Of a DNA stretch of 60,000 nucleotides, positions 1 to 59,712 are shown one piece after another. The DNA comes from Hydractinia symbiolongicarpus (lineage: Eukaryota; Cnidaria; Hydrozoa; Anthoathecata; Hydractiniidae). Where the stretch lies: the NCBI RefSeq assembly GCF_029227915.1, contig NC_079882.1:20219001-20279000 (forward strand). Direction: 5' to 3'. Each line of letters starts with the position of its first letter. The first letter of the stretch is position 1. Both the position numbers and the translations under genes were made by a program. The notes under the pieces were generated by a model that saw only the letters and a program-made list of their open reading frames with translations, was not told the DNA's origin and did not search any database.

Positions 1-170
1 ACTTTCCAACGCTTTCTGCCTGGCCTACTTGTGTGCAAAAGTAGCGACTTTGCAGCCTCCCGGCTGCAGAGTATTGACTTTTTGACTATTTTGTCCATAT
101 TTAGATAATGAGTAATAAACTGCCTTAGTCTCAATATTTTTGTCCACGATTGTAGATATTTCTGGATATT

Positions 171-860
171 TTACAAATCAGTTAAAAAAGGATCATCATT
201 ACCGTCTTCTTCATCATCAAGACATTCCAAAGTCTTTTCCAAACAATTTTTGTAAAAGTCTGCATTACGAACTTTATTAAGACACGATATCGTGATTCCA
301 AAAACTTTGAAAGAACGCTCCACTATCTCGACGTTTTTCACCTTATGGTCGAATGCTTCTTTTATCCAATCTACCATTTGTTGGCGTGTTTGAGTTGGGA
401 TTTTAAAATTCGGGTCTTCGTTTGAATCAGGGAATTTTTCTGTAACACTTAAAATGTTATTCACCTAGCTTGAATAGGTAATATGTCGGTGTTTTTTCAT
501 CAACTCGTTCTTGACACACGCATCAAAAAAAAGTTAGAAGGAAATTCTCAAAATCAGGGATTTGGCATTTAATTCGAACATGTTTAAGCCAAATATCCTC
601 AACCCAACTGTCATTAAATTATCATTCATCCATTCTTGTTTCAGAGTTTTAACGATAAATTCAGCAGGGATAGTAAGATTCCGAATAGTTTGATCAGTTT
701 TTCCTTTAAAAATGATCATTGGTGGGGGCATTTTTCCATTCCCAGTTGCAGATAAAACAATGGTAAGATTCCCTCTACCTGTTGTGCGAATCACGCCTCC
801 TTTGGATCCTTTGGATGAAACACACTTCAATCGAATATTAAAGAATTTTTTAAGATGGAT
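171..860 (-). pseudogene. Decayed pogo/jerky-type DDE transposase relic
   Basis: The minus strand from about 830 down to 534 encodes a segment typical of jerky/pogo DDE transposases: TIVLSATGNGKMPPPMIIFK, then KTDQTIRNLTIPAEFIVKT. After a frameshift, DIWLKH and a shortened stretch before KNELMKKH follow. At 171-464 a second frame gives a C-terminal part (VERSFKVFGIT, KVRNADFYKNCLEK, acidic end). The middle of the catalytic domain and the N-terminal DNA-binding domain are missing, and frames are broken, so it is not active. No terminal inverted repeats could be assigned. Confidence 0.75.
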
Positions 861-869
861 GTTTTAATT

Positions 870-1296
870 GATTAGATTTTGCAGTGCGATAGAACTCCGA
901 TCGCAATTGAAAAAGAACTTGTTGTTAAATGTTGCATTCAAGGGTATAAGGCTTATAAAGATGATGACTGGGTTGCAAAGATTAGGAGCATCCTGAAAGC
1001 TTGTCACGAAATAAGAACTGACACACTAGTTGAGGAAAAAGCAATGGTCTTGAAATTTAATGACAAGACAATAGGTTATGTATAAAATTTTTTGTCAAAG
1101 ATAACATATTTTTTTGAAAAATAATAGTGGCAGCCATGTCGTTAAAGTCATTGGATTGAAGCAGTACTCACGTGATCTGGAGCAGGAAGGAATGGGTTTT
1201 TTGGTACGCACACTTTTACAACATGCGATGCAGTGTTGTATAATAAACACGAAAAATTTAGTCACTTTAGTTCGAGTATTAATTTTGGCAGACTAA
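870..1296 (+). pseudogene. HIRAN-like multicopy fragment, frameshifted
   Basis: The plus strand from about 880 reads CDRTPIAIEKELVVKCCIQG, then YKAYKDDDWVAKI. A second frame at 1114-1240 gives SHVVKVIGLKQYSRDLEQEG. These resemble a protein family repeated in cnidarian genomes that carries a HIRAN-like domain (a nucleic-acid-binding fold also found in HLTF). A cag acceptor-like triplet precedes the first residues. Frames change and the normal core is short, so this is a relic or a single exon of a decayed copy. It abuts the transposase relic on the other strand. The family name is from memory of similar sequences and is tentative. Confidence 0.45.
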
Positions 1297-2278
1297 TAAT
1301 TTTGTTCTTTTCTGAATTTTCTCAGACTACATAATTTTAAGAATAAAAGTTCTTTTCACTATGCGCGTAAGGTTCTAACAATTTTCAAAAAGACAAACAC
1401 AAGCTCCTATATAATTAATCAGACTTTTATTTCTCAATCACAGTATTATAATCATTATCAAATGAAAGGTTAAGATTAAACTGTATTTTAAAGAATAATT
1501 TTTGGTTGCTGTTAAGATGTGTTTGTTTGTGTGGTTTGAAATGTGTGATTTGGTATGGGCTGCGTTCTGTCATGGCGGCAATGAAAAGTTGAAAGAGGCG
1601 CGAATAGTATCAAAATAAAAGCCACCACAACTTCGCCCGCGTACTGTAGACATTATTTTCCAATAATTCTCAACTGGCTGTCCAATCACATCAATTTTAC
1701 TCGACCGACTATTGGCATGAAGCAATTTTTGACATCCTTTGTAACCAGGAAAGCTGCGTTAAAGCGTGTTTACCCAAACCAGCTCGGAATGTTTTCAGTC
1801 TTTGTGATTCGATTTCTATGACCCAATTGGCATTATTCATCTCTATTCATGTCCAGCAAAACAATCGATATGGAGAGAAAGAAGTTTCCTTTTTGAGAAG
1901 AATAGTGCTACCTGAAGCACCCATTAAATTTATTTGATATACTTGAAAATACTCTGAAAGTACTAGAATATTATAATCATAGCTAGTTTTATTGTCTTGT
2001 GCTGCATTTGTTGCGCACTTTGTCTTGTGTTGGCTATTGTGGCACTCTTCCCGTCTGTCTATTACCAACGCAACCAACGTTTATATATATACGATTAGCT
2101 ATATCTCACTTCTTTGGTGTTAAGCTCCTAAATACAGTGGTTACGTGTCGAAGCTTACTTGGTTAATCATACAATCATTGATATCAGCAAAAATGACAAC
2201 TGCACAGGCATATCACCGGGTATGTATGGGTATTTTCTTTTGTAACCATAGAAACGATACAAGCTTGACAACTGTAAT
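1297..2278. other. Intergenic, no gene recognised
   Basis: AT-rich sequence between transposon relics. Short open frames here show no recognisable family. A run of alternating TA (about 2082-2092) is the only simple repeat. Confidence 0.5.
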
Positions 2279-2439
2279 ATGAATTTCTTATTTATTATTA
2301 TTATTATTATTACATGTATTCCGCATATCCGCATTACATGGCTCTTCTTATTTGAAATTTACTTGAGAATTTTTGATCGTTCATTGTATTTTTATTTGAA
2401 ATATTTTTTGTTTTGTTTCCTGATAGCAGATTGTTACTG

Positions 2440-3030
2440 CAATTTGTTGATATGTGCAACAAAATTCCTATTGTTTTGCTGTGGAGATGTGAAAACTAAT
2501 CCAGAACCCTACTTTATTCATCAGGTCTGATATTGGTTCATTCAATCAAGGTGATCCCAGGTTTGGTAAAACTGCTTGTGTTCAGTGTATGTGCAACTTC
2601 CTATCAGCTAGTTGTTTGTCAACCATAAGAAAAAAATAAATTTGGAAGGAATTTGACTTGGACAGCATTTTAGAACATGGTGATACTAATTTCAAAAAGT
2701 TAGGATTAAATCGGCCAATAGAGTTCCAAGAGTTACTTTCAGTATTAGAGATTGCATAATGTTTATAAAATTTTAAAAACGCTATAAAAAAGGACCGGTA
2801 TTTATATGTATTGTGTGCAATCGTTTTCTTTATAGAAAATTTGCAGTTTTTTATAATGATAATTACAAAATTGATACAACTGACCTTGTATGTTATGTTT
2901 CAAGCATAAAAAGTTGCTGAAATCTGAAATTCCTGCGCACAGGCTGTTTGTAAACAAGTTAGACATGTTTGATTCTCCTGATGAGTTAACACTTAATAGG
3001 TTGAAAAAGACCAGAAAATTTAACAAGACA
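2440..3030 (+). pseudogene. Relic of a mobile-element ORF with a 2A-like motif, protease-like and DUF6570-like segments
   Basis: The plus strand at 2483-2509 encodes GDVKTNPEP, close to the 2A ribosome-skipping motif D-x-E-x-NPGP found near the start of some non-LTR and Helitron-type proteins. A frameshift later, 2527-2638 gives GSFNQGDPRFGKTACVQC, resembling the start of the cysteine-protease-like domain that follows 2A in such elements. The same frame resumes after one stop with IWKEFDLDSILEHGD. At about 2908-3008 another frame reads HKKLLKSEIPAHRLFVNKLD, like the DUF6570 segment of Helitron helicase proteins. The order fits the N-terminal half of one element protein. Stops and frameshifts show it is dead. 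Confidence 0.5.
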
Positions 3031-3119
3031 TAATAGACCCAGCGCAACTTAGTAAAGTCCGGGTCTATCAGTACGCTATGTTCGAAAAGCAAAAAGCAAT
3101 GCGATGTTTTCGTATGCAT

Positions 3120-3537
3120 GTAGTAAGTAGCAGATGCTTTGTGTGCTGCGCCATAACTTTCTTTTACGCTAGGATCGTGCTATTCAGTTTATATCACATA
3201 GCCTAAAACTGATAGATGTCATTTGTGTTAGTATTCAAACCTCTCCGGTTTCTTGTAGCTTTTTACTCATACTTTGTGAGTGAGAACACAACGAAAGGAA
3301 CAACAGCTGTCAATAGCGCACTATATTGACAAAAACTTTTGTTTATGTATTGTTTTTTTGCGTACAGCAGCGTTTTTTAGTTGTTTTCTTGTGTATCTTT
3401 ATATAATATACCCAAAATAATGAAAATGCTCTCCAGTTATCGAAAATTAGTCACAACTTTTAATGATTCAATTTATCATCTCTTTCTTTAATTTTGTGCC
3501 TTAATATTTTATACCAAACTTTATCATTGTATATTTT
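3120..3537. other. Intergenic, nothing recognised
   Basis: AT-rich sequence without convincing coding potential or repeats. Confidence 0.5.
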
Positions 3538-3746
3538 AAGGGGGATTTTCACGAAGCGAATTGAACAGCGAATTGTATCTGAGCAAGCGCAGTTTCGTTT
3601 ATGATTTTTCATCGAAACATTCGCTTTGCTGAAAAGTAGAAACAGTTCGCAGCTAAAAGTTTCGTTGCTAGTTTTAGATAATTTATTTTGTCGTGAAATT
3701 AAAAAGCGAATTCGCCGTTCAATTCGCTTCGTAAAAACCCCCCTTT
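3538..3746. mobile_element. MITE family 1, copy A (209 bp, terminal inverted repeats)
   Basis: The two ends form inverted repeats of about 35 bp. The left end reads GGGGGATTTTCACGAAGCGA and the right end, reversed, reads GGGGGGTTTTTACGAAGCGA; both continue with ATTGAAC and GGCGAATT-type sequence. There is no coding capacity. A second copy of the family lies at 36691-37073. TSDs are unclear. Confidence 0.8.
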
Positions 3747-3913
3747 ATATTTTATTAAATACATTTTAATCTTTTATCATCATAGTGTTGTGTGAGTGTT
3801 CAAACCGCTTCAGTTCTGTGTTTTTTATGTATATGCTCAGTCACCTAATTTTGAAGTCCGCTAAATTAAAACTTATTACGTAGCCCTGCAAAGTGCATGG
3901 TACACACTGTAAT

Positions 3914-4042
3914 GCTCGTCCCAGGCCTCTTGATTTTTTGTTGAGGACTCAATAACTCGGGATCTGTAACTTGGTTTGCTAACCGACATGCAAATGTCAA
4001 GTTATGGGTCCTCAGCAAAAAAATAAGAGGCCTGGGGCGAGC
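3914..4042. mobile_element. Foldback MITE (129 bp)
   Basis: The left arm begins GCTCGTCCCAGGCCTCTT and the right arm, reversed, begins GCTCGCCCCAGGCCTCTT. The arms remain similar for about 40 bp, through TGAGGACTC/TGAGGACCC. The element is non-coding and could fold into a long hairpin if transcribed. Confidence 0.7.
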
Positions 4043-4670
4043 AAACGAGTGTCATTGTAGCAAAAAAATTATGTTAATCAGTCTAAAATTACTGATGACA
4101 AAAAATGTCAAAATTTGCTATTGCTTATATATGACATCATAATTTATGCAGCATATTTAAATCTAAAATTATTTAAATGATATCGAGAACACAAGTCCAA
4201 CCCTTTAAGTAAAACTAACATAATAAATACCTTATTTAAGAAACAGGAAGTGGGTCATATTTTTTTGGGCTGGGGGAGGGGGGTCCGAGTCTAGCGGCCA
4301 ATTTGCCGTTAACAGACATGAAAACTGTTTGTCGACGGCCCCTTATAAAGTAATAACTTTTGACCATGCTGCTTTAGCACGAAGACTACTTGTAAAAGAC
4401 AAACAAAACACTTCAAACGTCGAGCTATTTATTTTATCTATAAAAATTTGATGTATTTCCTGAGTTCCGATTTTCCATAATAAAAAAATAACTGTAAAAG
4501 AGATTTTTAGAGAGCATGAGCATGACATGTATATTTTTATCGTCACCTAAAATATTTAAAATAAAGCTAAAAACAAAACGCACAAAGCTTAAATGGCATT
4601 AATCTTAAAGATTAAAACGTTTTGACAAGGTAACTACTGACCGTATTTGAAATAAATATCTTATACAACA
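4043..4670. other. Intergenic/3' UTR of the DNAJA1 gene
   Basis: No gene seen. A minus-strand AATAAA at 4428-4433 is about 240 nt past the DNAJA1 stop and is a candidate poly(A) signal. A G-rich stretch lies at 4268-4287. Confidence 0.4.
4428..4433 (-). terminator. Candidate poly(A) signal of DNAJA1
   Basis: AATAAA on the minus strand, roughly 240 nt downstream of the stop codon. It is the first canonical hexamer I found in that direction. Inference from position only. Confidence 0.35.
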
Positions 4671-5864
4671 TTAAGATGTTTGACATTGTACTCCTTGTCC
4701 ATGTCTGTCATCATCATCGTCATCATCATAGGACCCACCATGGTAACTTGGTGGCACATCTTCAATTTTTGATAAATGCACTTCTTCAGATAAGTCAGCA
4801 GCAACATATTTCTCACGTGGAGGCAATAGCTTTTCAAGCTTTGGAATTTTGTCATTATTTAACCATTTATCTTTCGGAAAATTAATTTTAAAATCAATAA
4901 CAAGTCTGCCTTTCTGTATTGTTCTATACACAGGCATGCCTTCATCCATAACACATTTAAGCTCGCCGGGTCGAATTACTTCTCCTGGATTGGAGGTTAT
5001 AAGCAACTCTCGCTTATCTAACGTAGTAATTGTTCTAGAAAAACCACATAATGCATCAGCTAATTCAATTTCCATGGTCATGTGCAGATCATGCTTATTC
5101 CTTTTAAAAACATCGTGGTCTTTTTCATCAAGAATAATAACTATGTCTCCGGGTTCAATGTCTGGTGCTTGGTCACCTTCCTCCGAGAATACTATTTTTT
5201 GGCCATCCTTCATTCCCTTCTCAACTTTGCACTCCAATATTTTTCGCTCTTTATTTACCTTCTTACCATGACATTTTTTACATTTATCTTTTTCTCGTAT
5301 TTTTTCACCAGTTTGATGGCACTCTCGACAAGGCTGTTGAATTTGTTGAACCATACCAGGACCAATTTGTCTTAGTTTAACTTCAACACCACTTCCATTA
5401 CAATTTTCACACTTTTGTACAGATCCTTCTTTTCCACCAATGCCATTACATCCACTACATATGACATTTTTTTGCAAAGCAAGTTGACGTGTTGCACCAT
5501 TATATAACTCCTCTAAACTTACTTTTAGTTGATGCACTGTGTCTCGACCTTTGGCCTTTTCACCAGGTTTTCTTCGTCTGCCACCGCCACCAAAGAACAT
5601 GTCAAAGATATCAAATGGAGAATGAAATTCACCTCCTCCACTTTCCTTTAAACCTTCATCCCCATACTTATCATAGACTGATCTTTTCTTTTCATCACTT
5701 AAAACTTCAAATGCGGCAGAAATTTCTTTAAATTTTTCAGGCTCATCAGGATTTTTATCAGGATGATATTTTAAAGCTAACTTACGATATGCTTTTTTAA
5801 TTTCTTCTGGAGTTGAAGTAGGTGATACTCCAAGAATGTCATAAAGTTTTGTCTCTTTTACCAT
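4671..5864 (-). CDS. DNAJA1: DNAJA1-type Hsp40 co-chaperone (type I DnaJ), intronless
   Basis: This is a type I J-domain protein that stimulates the ATPase of cytosolic Hsp70 and delivers unfolded clients. Its 397 residues equal the human DNAJA1 length. Domains in order: J domain (residues 5-65) with HPD at 34-36; Gly/Phe-rich linker FDMFFGGGG; zinc-binding region with four C-x-x-C repeats ([32 protein letters not shown]); client-binding C-terminal domains; an acidic DDDDDDD run; and the CaaX end CQTS, the farnesylation signal of the A1/A4 subfamily. The CQTS tail and length favour A1 over A2. The frame has no introns, whereas vertebrate DNAJA1 has several, so a retrogene origin or intron loss is possible. 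It appears intact and functional. The start is the only reasonable ATG before the J domain. Confidence 0.96.
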   Translation of the reverse strand: MVKETKLYDILGVSPTSTPEEIKKAYRKLALKYHPDKNPDEPEKFKEISAAFEVLSDEKKRSVYDKYGDEGLKESGGGEFHSPFDIFDMFFGGGGRRRKPGEKAKGRDTVHQLKVSLEELYNGATRQLALQKNVICSGCNGIGGKEGSVQKCENCNGSGVEVKLRQIGPGMVQQIQQPCRECHQTGEKIREKDKCKKCHGKKVNKERKILECKVEKGMKDGQKIVFSEEGDQAPDIEPGDIVIILDEKDHDVFKRNKHDLHMTMEIELADALCGFSRTITTLDKRELLITSNPGEVIRPGELKCVMDEGMPVYRTIQKGRLVIDFKINFPKDKWLNNDKIPKLEKLLPPREKYVAADLSEEVHLSKIEDVPPSYHGGSYDDDDDDDRHGQGVQCQTS

Positions 5865-5908
5865 TATGGCTAGCCTGCCTTCAGCCCTTTCTTGTCGTCA
5901 CACAACTT

Positions 5909-5970
5909 GACGATAGCTCGTCTGGTAGAGTGGACTTCTAACTTGAAAATGAAAGAATTCAAGCAATGAA
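5909..5970 (+). other. tRNA-like box A sequence upstream of DNAJA1 (possible tRNA relic or SINE head)
   Basis: TAGCTCGTCTGGTAGAG closely resembles an RNA polymerase III box A (TAGCTCAGTTGGTAGAG). A weak box-B-like GAATTCAAGC follows about 30 nt later. The cloverleaf does not close, so it is not called as a tRNA gene. Confidence 0.3.
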
Positions 5971-7455
5971 CGAGTTGAATTAGCTAGAAGCGACTGGGTT
6001 AGTGGCCTAATTTACTATGAAACGTTAGAAGCAATGTTTTTATTTTTGTCCTGGTGCGTTAGGCCATGTTAATTTATAGCCCTGTATTACGTCCCCGTTA
6101 TGATTCTATTTCCGTTATTTCCTAGGGGATCAAAAGAAAGCAATTTTTATACTGTAAAGCTAAGAAAGCTTTAAAAATACATTTTAATACTATTTTATAC
6201 TTTGTGGTATCACTTTCTACCACAACTAAACCCACTTATGCCATAGTTTATAGAAGACTATGCCTATACATTGCCGCTAAGGTGCGTGGGTCCTAAAAAT
6301 ATATCCATTACAGCTTAACATTAGCGCGGGAAGAAGGAATTTTCTAGAATAATGACGTAATCAAATTTAACCCTGATTCGTGCTGGAAAGGTTGATTCAT
6401 TTTCTTCTCGGGTGCGGCGCCACTAGTGGGGCTTTTTATGTAAGTAATAATTTTTTATTTTCTGCCAATAAGTGTCTTTATTACTGCATGAAAATTGATG
6501 TTATCCAACCAGAGAATCTGCAGGCGGCTATCTCGCCAAATATAGCTGTTTTACATGTTTTAGGACTTAAATATGCGTTGGCTTCCAGGGCCTCCGCCCC
6601 TGAACCCTTACAGCGCCCCCTGGAACCCAGTGGTTTCGGCAACTCGGCAACTTGCTTTTGATTGTCACTAAAATCTCAAAATGTACCACTACGCCTAAGC
6701 CCCCCCCCCTCCACTTTGGAAATTGTGCCCCCCCCCCCTCCCGGCTTCTGCAAACACCGTTAAATTTCCAAGAAAAAACTTACGCAAAATATGCCGAAGT
6801 GCTAAGATGGCAACCATTTTTTTCAAGTAAGTGAGAATATTTAATGTTTTATCAGCTTTTTTAATTTTGTTTGTCTGGGAATCTGATGAACCTTGTATCC
6901 AGGAGACCCAAGCAGGGAAAAAACCTGTGTGCTCTCTAGCTGGTCATGACAAGCTTTGCCCACACACAATTTTTAGTTTCCGACTCCTGATATAAAAACT
7001 AAAAAAGTCCTGGGGATGAGGTTAGAAAGGTTAGAAATTGGATGGTCGAGAAAATTTAACTTTAAGTTTTGTTGGGAACGGTCCTGACAAAACTAAAAGT
7101 TGAAACCGTGTCAACTTTTTGTAGACAACAAATCAATATTCCAAACAATTTTCTACATAAAATAATCAGTTAAGGTATCTTTTTCTCAGAAGAAAGTGCT
7201 AATATTTTCGGAGATTTTGCTTGTGCTAAAAGTCACACAAGTTTTAAAAATTTGGACGAGTCTGCTAAGCAACTAAAGAGATGAATTGGTCTTTCCAAGT
7301 AGATAGTCAACAAGGAACATTGTCGTGTAATTCCACTTTTAAATTTCTTTCGAGGCTGAAGATGCGCCTACTTTTTAGAGTAAAAGCAAAACAAAAGAAT
7401 AGGTCAACCTTGCAGGAAGAAATAAGGTGGACACATGCCAAAAATACATATATTA
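5971..7455. other. Intergenic, no gene; C-rich tracts
   Basis: No coding homology recognised. Two runs of 9-11 C residues lie near 6699-6740. On the minus strand they are G-runs with quadruplex potential. Short open frames at 6380-6834 show no family resemblance. Confidence 0.45.
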
Positions 7456-7650
7456 TCTATATTATAATACCCCTATACGTCTGTTTGTCTGTGTGTCTGT
7501 TTGTGTGTCTGTCTGTATGTCTGTCTGTCTATCTGTCTGTCTGTCTGTCACGCAAAATGGTAGCTTAGTTGCTCAATAGCGAGAAGCACGCAATGCGGTA
7601 TAAAAAGGACGGGCGAACCCGTGGATTTTCCACGGGCTAACACGGACTAG
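7456..7650 (+). mobile_element. Mini-Helitron with GTCT microsatellite, copy 1 (195 bp)
   Basis: The element starts TCTATATTATAATACCC and ends GGACTAG. A perfect hairpin (CCCGTGG-ATT-TTCCACGGG type) lies about 11 nt before the CTAG. It sits between A and T. These are the hallmarks of Helitron termini. The interior is a GTCT/GTTT microsatellite (about 7488-7550) plus a 70-bp conserved core with CACGCAAAATGGTAGCTTAG. Non-autonomous. Confidence 0.8.
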
Positions 7651-7729
7651 TTATATATAATCTTCTTAAAGTGTTATCTCCTCTTGAAAGAAAAGTGCTC
7701 AATACATTACGCAGAACAAAATTATATTT

Positions 7730-7829
7730 TAAGTAAATAAAATAAAAACTACACACCTTTTTCAAATGTGTATGAAACTTTAAGTTTTGAGAAACGTGTG
7801 TAGTTTTTGTTTTATTTTACTTGAAACAT
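7730..7829. repeat. Long inverted repeat (arms about 30 bp)
   Basis: The left arm contains AAGTAAATAAAATAAAAACT then ACACACC. The right arm, reversed, contains AAGTAAAATAAAACAAAAAC then TACACACG. The spacer is about 35 bp. A foldback element or MITE is likely. Confidence 0.7.
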
Positions 7830-7904
7830 TATTATGTGTATGTATGTCTGCATTTCCCTGAGATATTGATCAATACATTGTCTAAGGTAGAAACATAGTC
7901 ATGT

Positions 7905-9640
7905 CAACACTACACAAGGGCTACACAAGGAAACAATCTCGCACTATCGTTTATGCTCTTTGAATCACTTCATTACTTCACTTATTGAAATCTGAATGCT
8001 TTAATGTGAAATATGTTTGTCTAGCTAACGATATTGCTGGAACTGAATAGTTAATTCGTTTGCGATCATTAAATTCAGACCATCATTCTTTACCGTATCC
8101 CACGAATGAGTGTCTAAAATTTGGATACTACTTTAACAAAATAAAATCTTGGTTACTAAATAAAATCATGAGCTGCTAGACAAGCACTTAATCCGTTTGA
8201 CAACAGTGGTTCAACCGCGGGGCAACGGCCCTTGGCAATATGCATTTTGTGAAAAACACGTCGAGGAGAAAGTAAAATCCTGGTGCAATGAAAATGAGAA
8301 AATTGTCTGAAATAACAAAATCGCAGCTACAAACAGCATACGCAGCTTTTATTCAGACAGACAAGTCTAAAAGTTTACGTATTTCTTACAAACATCTCTA
8401 CAGATGATAAATTTCCTGCAGTCACTGGATAATGTCATAAACAATAGCTATTTACCATAGCTTTTCGATACTCTTGTTTCTGACAAGGACCGCAATATTT
8501 GTTTACTTCCAATCCAATACGGTGGACTCGGCGTACCTATTCTTTCCGACATCGTTCGATCAAAGTCCGAAACATCACGATGTTATACAGTGTAACCTCT
8601 ATAGTGACACCATCGGGACTTCAAAAAAGTGTCCGCTAAAGAGAGGTGTTCTCTACATAGAGGTTCTACCCAAAATTAGCCCAAATTTCTATTGGAAATC
8701 TATTGGAAATCTCTGCAAATTTTCGTTTTTATGGCTCTGAAAAAGCCATAAACTGGCTAAAAGATAACATACAAAAGATTAAAGAATTATTAAATAATAA
8801 TGTAAAACATTGTCTTAAGTAAATATAAACAAATTCTTTACAAAATTTTTGTTTTGTATGACTCATTCTTAAGCCTGTTCGCTGTAGAAAGGTCAGTTCC
8901 AGGGGGTAATGTCAATTGGGACCTTGAAATGATGTCCGTTATATAGAAGTGTCCGCTACATGGAGGTTTTGTTATAAGAGTTTGACCGTCGTTTCATCCG
9001 TTCCCAAGAAAAGTGTCGTTATAGAGAGGTGTCCGCTATAGGGAGGTTTCACTGTAGTTGCTATCATGGTTAAGTAGAATAACAAAATTCCAGATCCTGG
9101 AACAATTAAAATTGACTCCTAATGCAAAAAAATACAAACAAAGACCGTATAAGGAAAAGAGCTGTTGAAAATACAGATGTTTTACCACAAAAACACGCAA
9201 ATTTGTTATTGAATCAAAACAGATGAGAACATCAAGCTGGTTTGCAGTGCTACCACTAAACGAGTATGGCTTCAACCTGAACAATCTAAGAAAGATCTAC
9301 GAAGTGCCCTTGCGAACAAAATTTTTCACTTCAATCATGCCATTAACTGTAAGCCAGAGCCAGAACTTCTTAAACAAGTGCACATGACATTAAGATAGAA
9401 CTCTGTTTACAAACTTTGAGTGAAGGAGTGATACAAGGTTTAACTGAGACGTCATCACATCAGATATACGATGTTTGGCGAAATGGACAGAATGCTTTTT
9501 CAATATAAGAATAACAAACACAAACGCTTCCTCTCAAAACTCAAAGACAGTTAAAAAACATTTGAGAAACATGAACGAGAAAAGAAACGTCAGTATAATA
9601 GTAGAGTAATGAATGTAGAACATGGTACAACCTCGTCCCC
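7905..9640 (+). pseudogene. Decayed reverse-transcriptase-type retroelement, interrupted by a MITE
   Basis: Plus-strand frames, broken by stops and shifts, resemble in order a retroelement protein family common in cnidarians: a QG(T/Y)TQGD-like box near 7915; LANDIAG (a YADD-like box) near 8021; FGYYFNKIKSWLLNK near 8120; KVKSWCNENEKIV near 8270; and SQLQTAYAAF near 8320. LPIQYGGLGVPILSDIV follows near 8510, then SSWFAVLPLNEYGFNLNN near 9227 and EREKKRQYNSRVMNVEHGT near 9570. The pogo-like MITE at 8588-9054 splits it. It is dead. I recognise the family by pattern and do not assign a clade. Confidence 0.65.
8588..9054. mobile_element. Pogo-like MITE (467 bp) with TA target duplication
   Basis: The left end reads CAGTGTAACCTCTATAGTGA and the right end, reversed, CAGTGAAACCTCCCTATAGC. 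Subterminal GTGTCCGCTA repeats occur in both halves. TA dinucleotides flank both ends (8586-8587 and 9055-9056). CAGT ends plus TA duplication are typical of pogo/Tigger elements. It is non-coding and inserted in the retroelement relic. Confidence 0.85.
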
Positions 9641-10191
9641 AGGGCATATTGTATCTTTTTTAACACGCCGGGACGGCGATACGAAAATGTTCCCAGGAAT
9701 AAAGCTTCACTGTTTTCGATTTTAACAATAAAAATCGGAATTTGATTCTAAATTATTAGACTATATTTTGACTAAAGGTTTACGATAGGTTGTACTTTTT
9801 TCACGGGAATAAACTTACGTTTTTTTTTAACTTTTGTGATTTCGCGGGAAGAAATTTTGGCGGTTGTTTTAAGTTTTTTTCCGCGAAAGTTTCCCAGGAG
9901 TATTAATTTTAGCAACTGACAAGTTTTTACAAATTTGCATGCATAGAGTTATATCACATTACTGTTAAAAATGTAAAAAAAATTCGCCAAAAAAAAGTAT
10001 GTAAAAAACTGATTTTTGTTCCTTTTTGTAGGACATACTGGAATTGAAAAGTAAAAATCCATACTAATTTTAACCTCAATCTTGCTTACTACACCCTCCC
10101 CTCCCCAAACCTCAAAAGCACCCACCCAAGATGGTTACAAGATGAAATGGGCAACAATACTAGTATCTCTCGGCTTTGAAACTATAAGCAT
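9641..10191. other. Intergenic, nothing recognised
   Basis: AT-rich non-coding sequence between the retroelement relic and the CEP290 3' end. A GCGGGAA/CGCGAAA-containing stretch near 9790-9900 is mildly repetitive. Confidence 0.45.
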
Positions 10192-10197
10192 TTTATT
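10192..10197 (-). terminator. Candidate poly(A) signal of CEP290
   Basis: AATAAA on the minus strand about 66 nt beyond the CEP290 stop. Another AATAAA at 10252-10257 lies only a few bases past the stop and is less likely to be used alone. Confidence 0.45.
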
Positions 10198-10262
10198 ATA
10201 AATATCTTGACACATAGTAATCTATAACTTATTATCTTATTTACAAATTTGTTTATTCTATG

Positions 10263-59712
<49,450 letters not shown>

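Noticed and set aside
4676-5731. Several plus-strand open frames opposite DNAJA1
   Set aside because: Antisense shadows of a well-conserved gene.
8474-8740. 88-codon plus-strand ORF
   Set aside because: Wrong frame of the retroelement relic running into the MITE.
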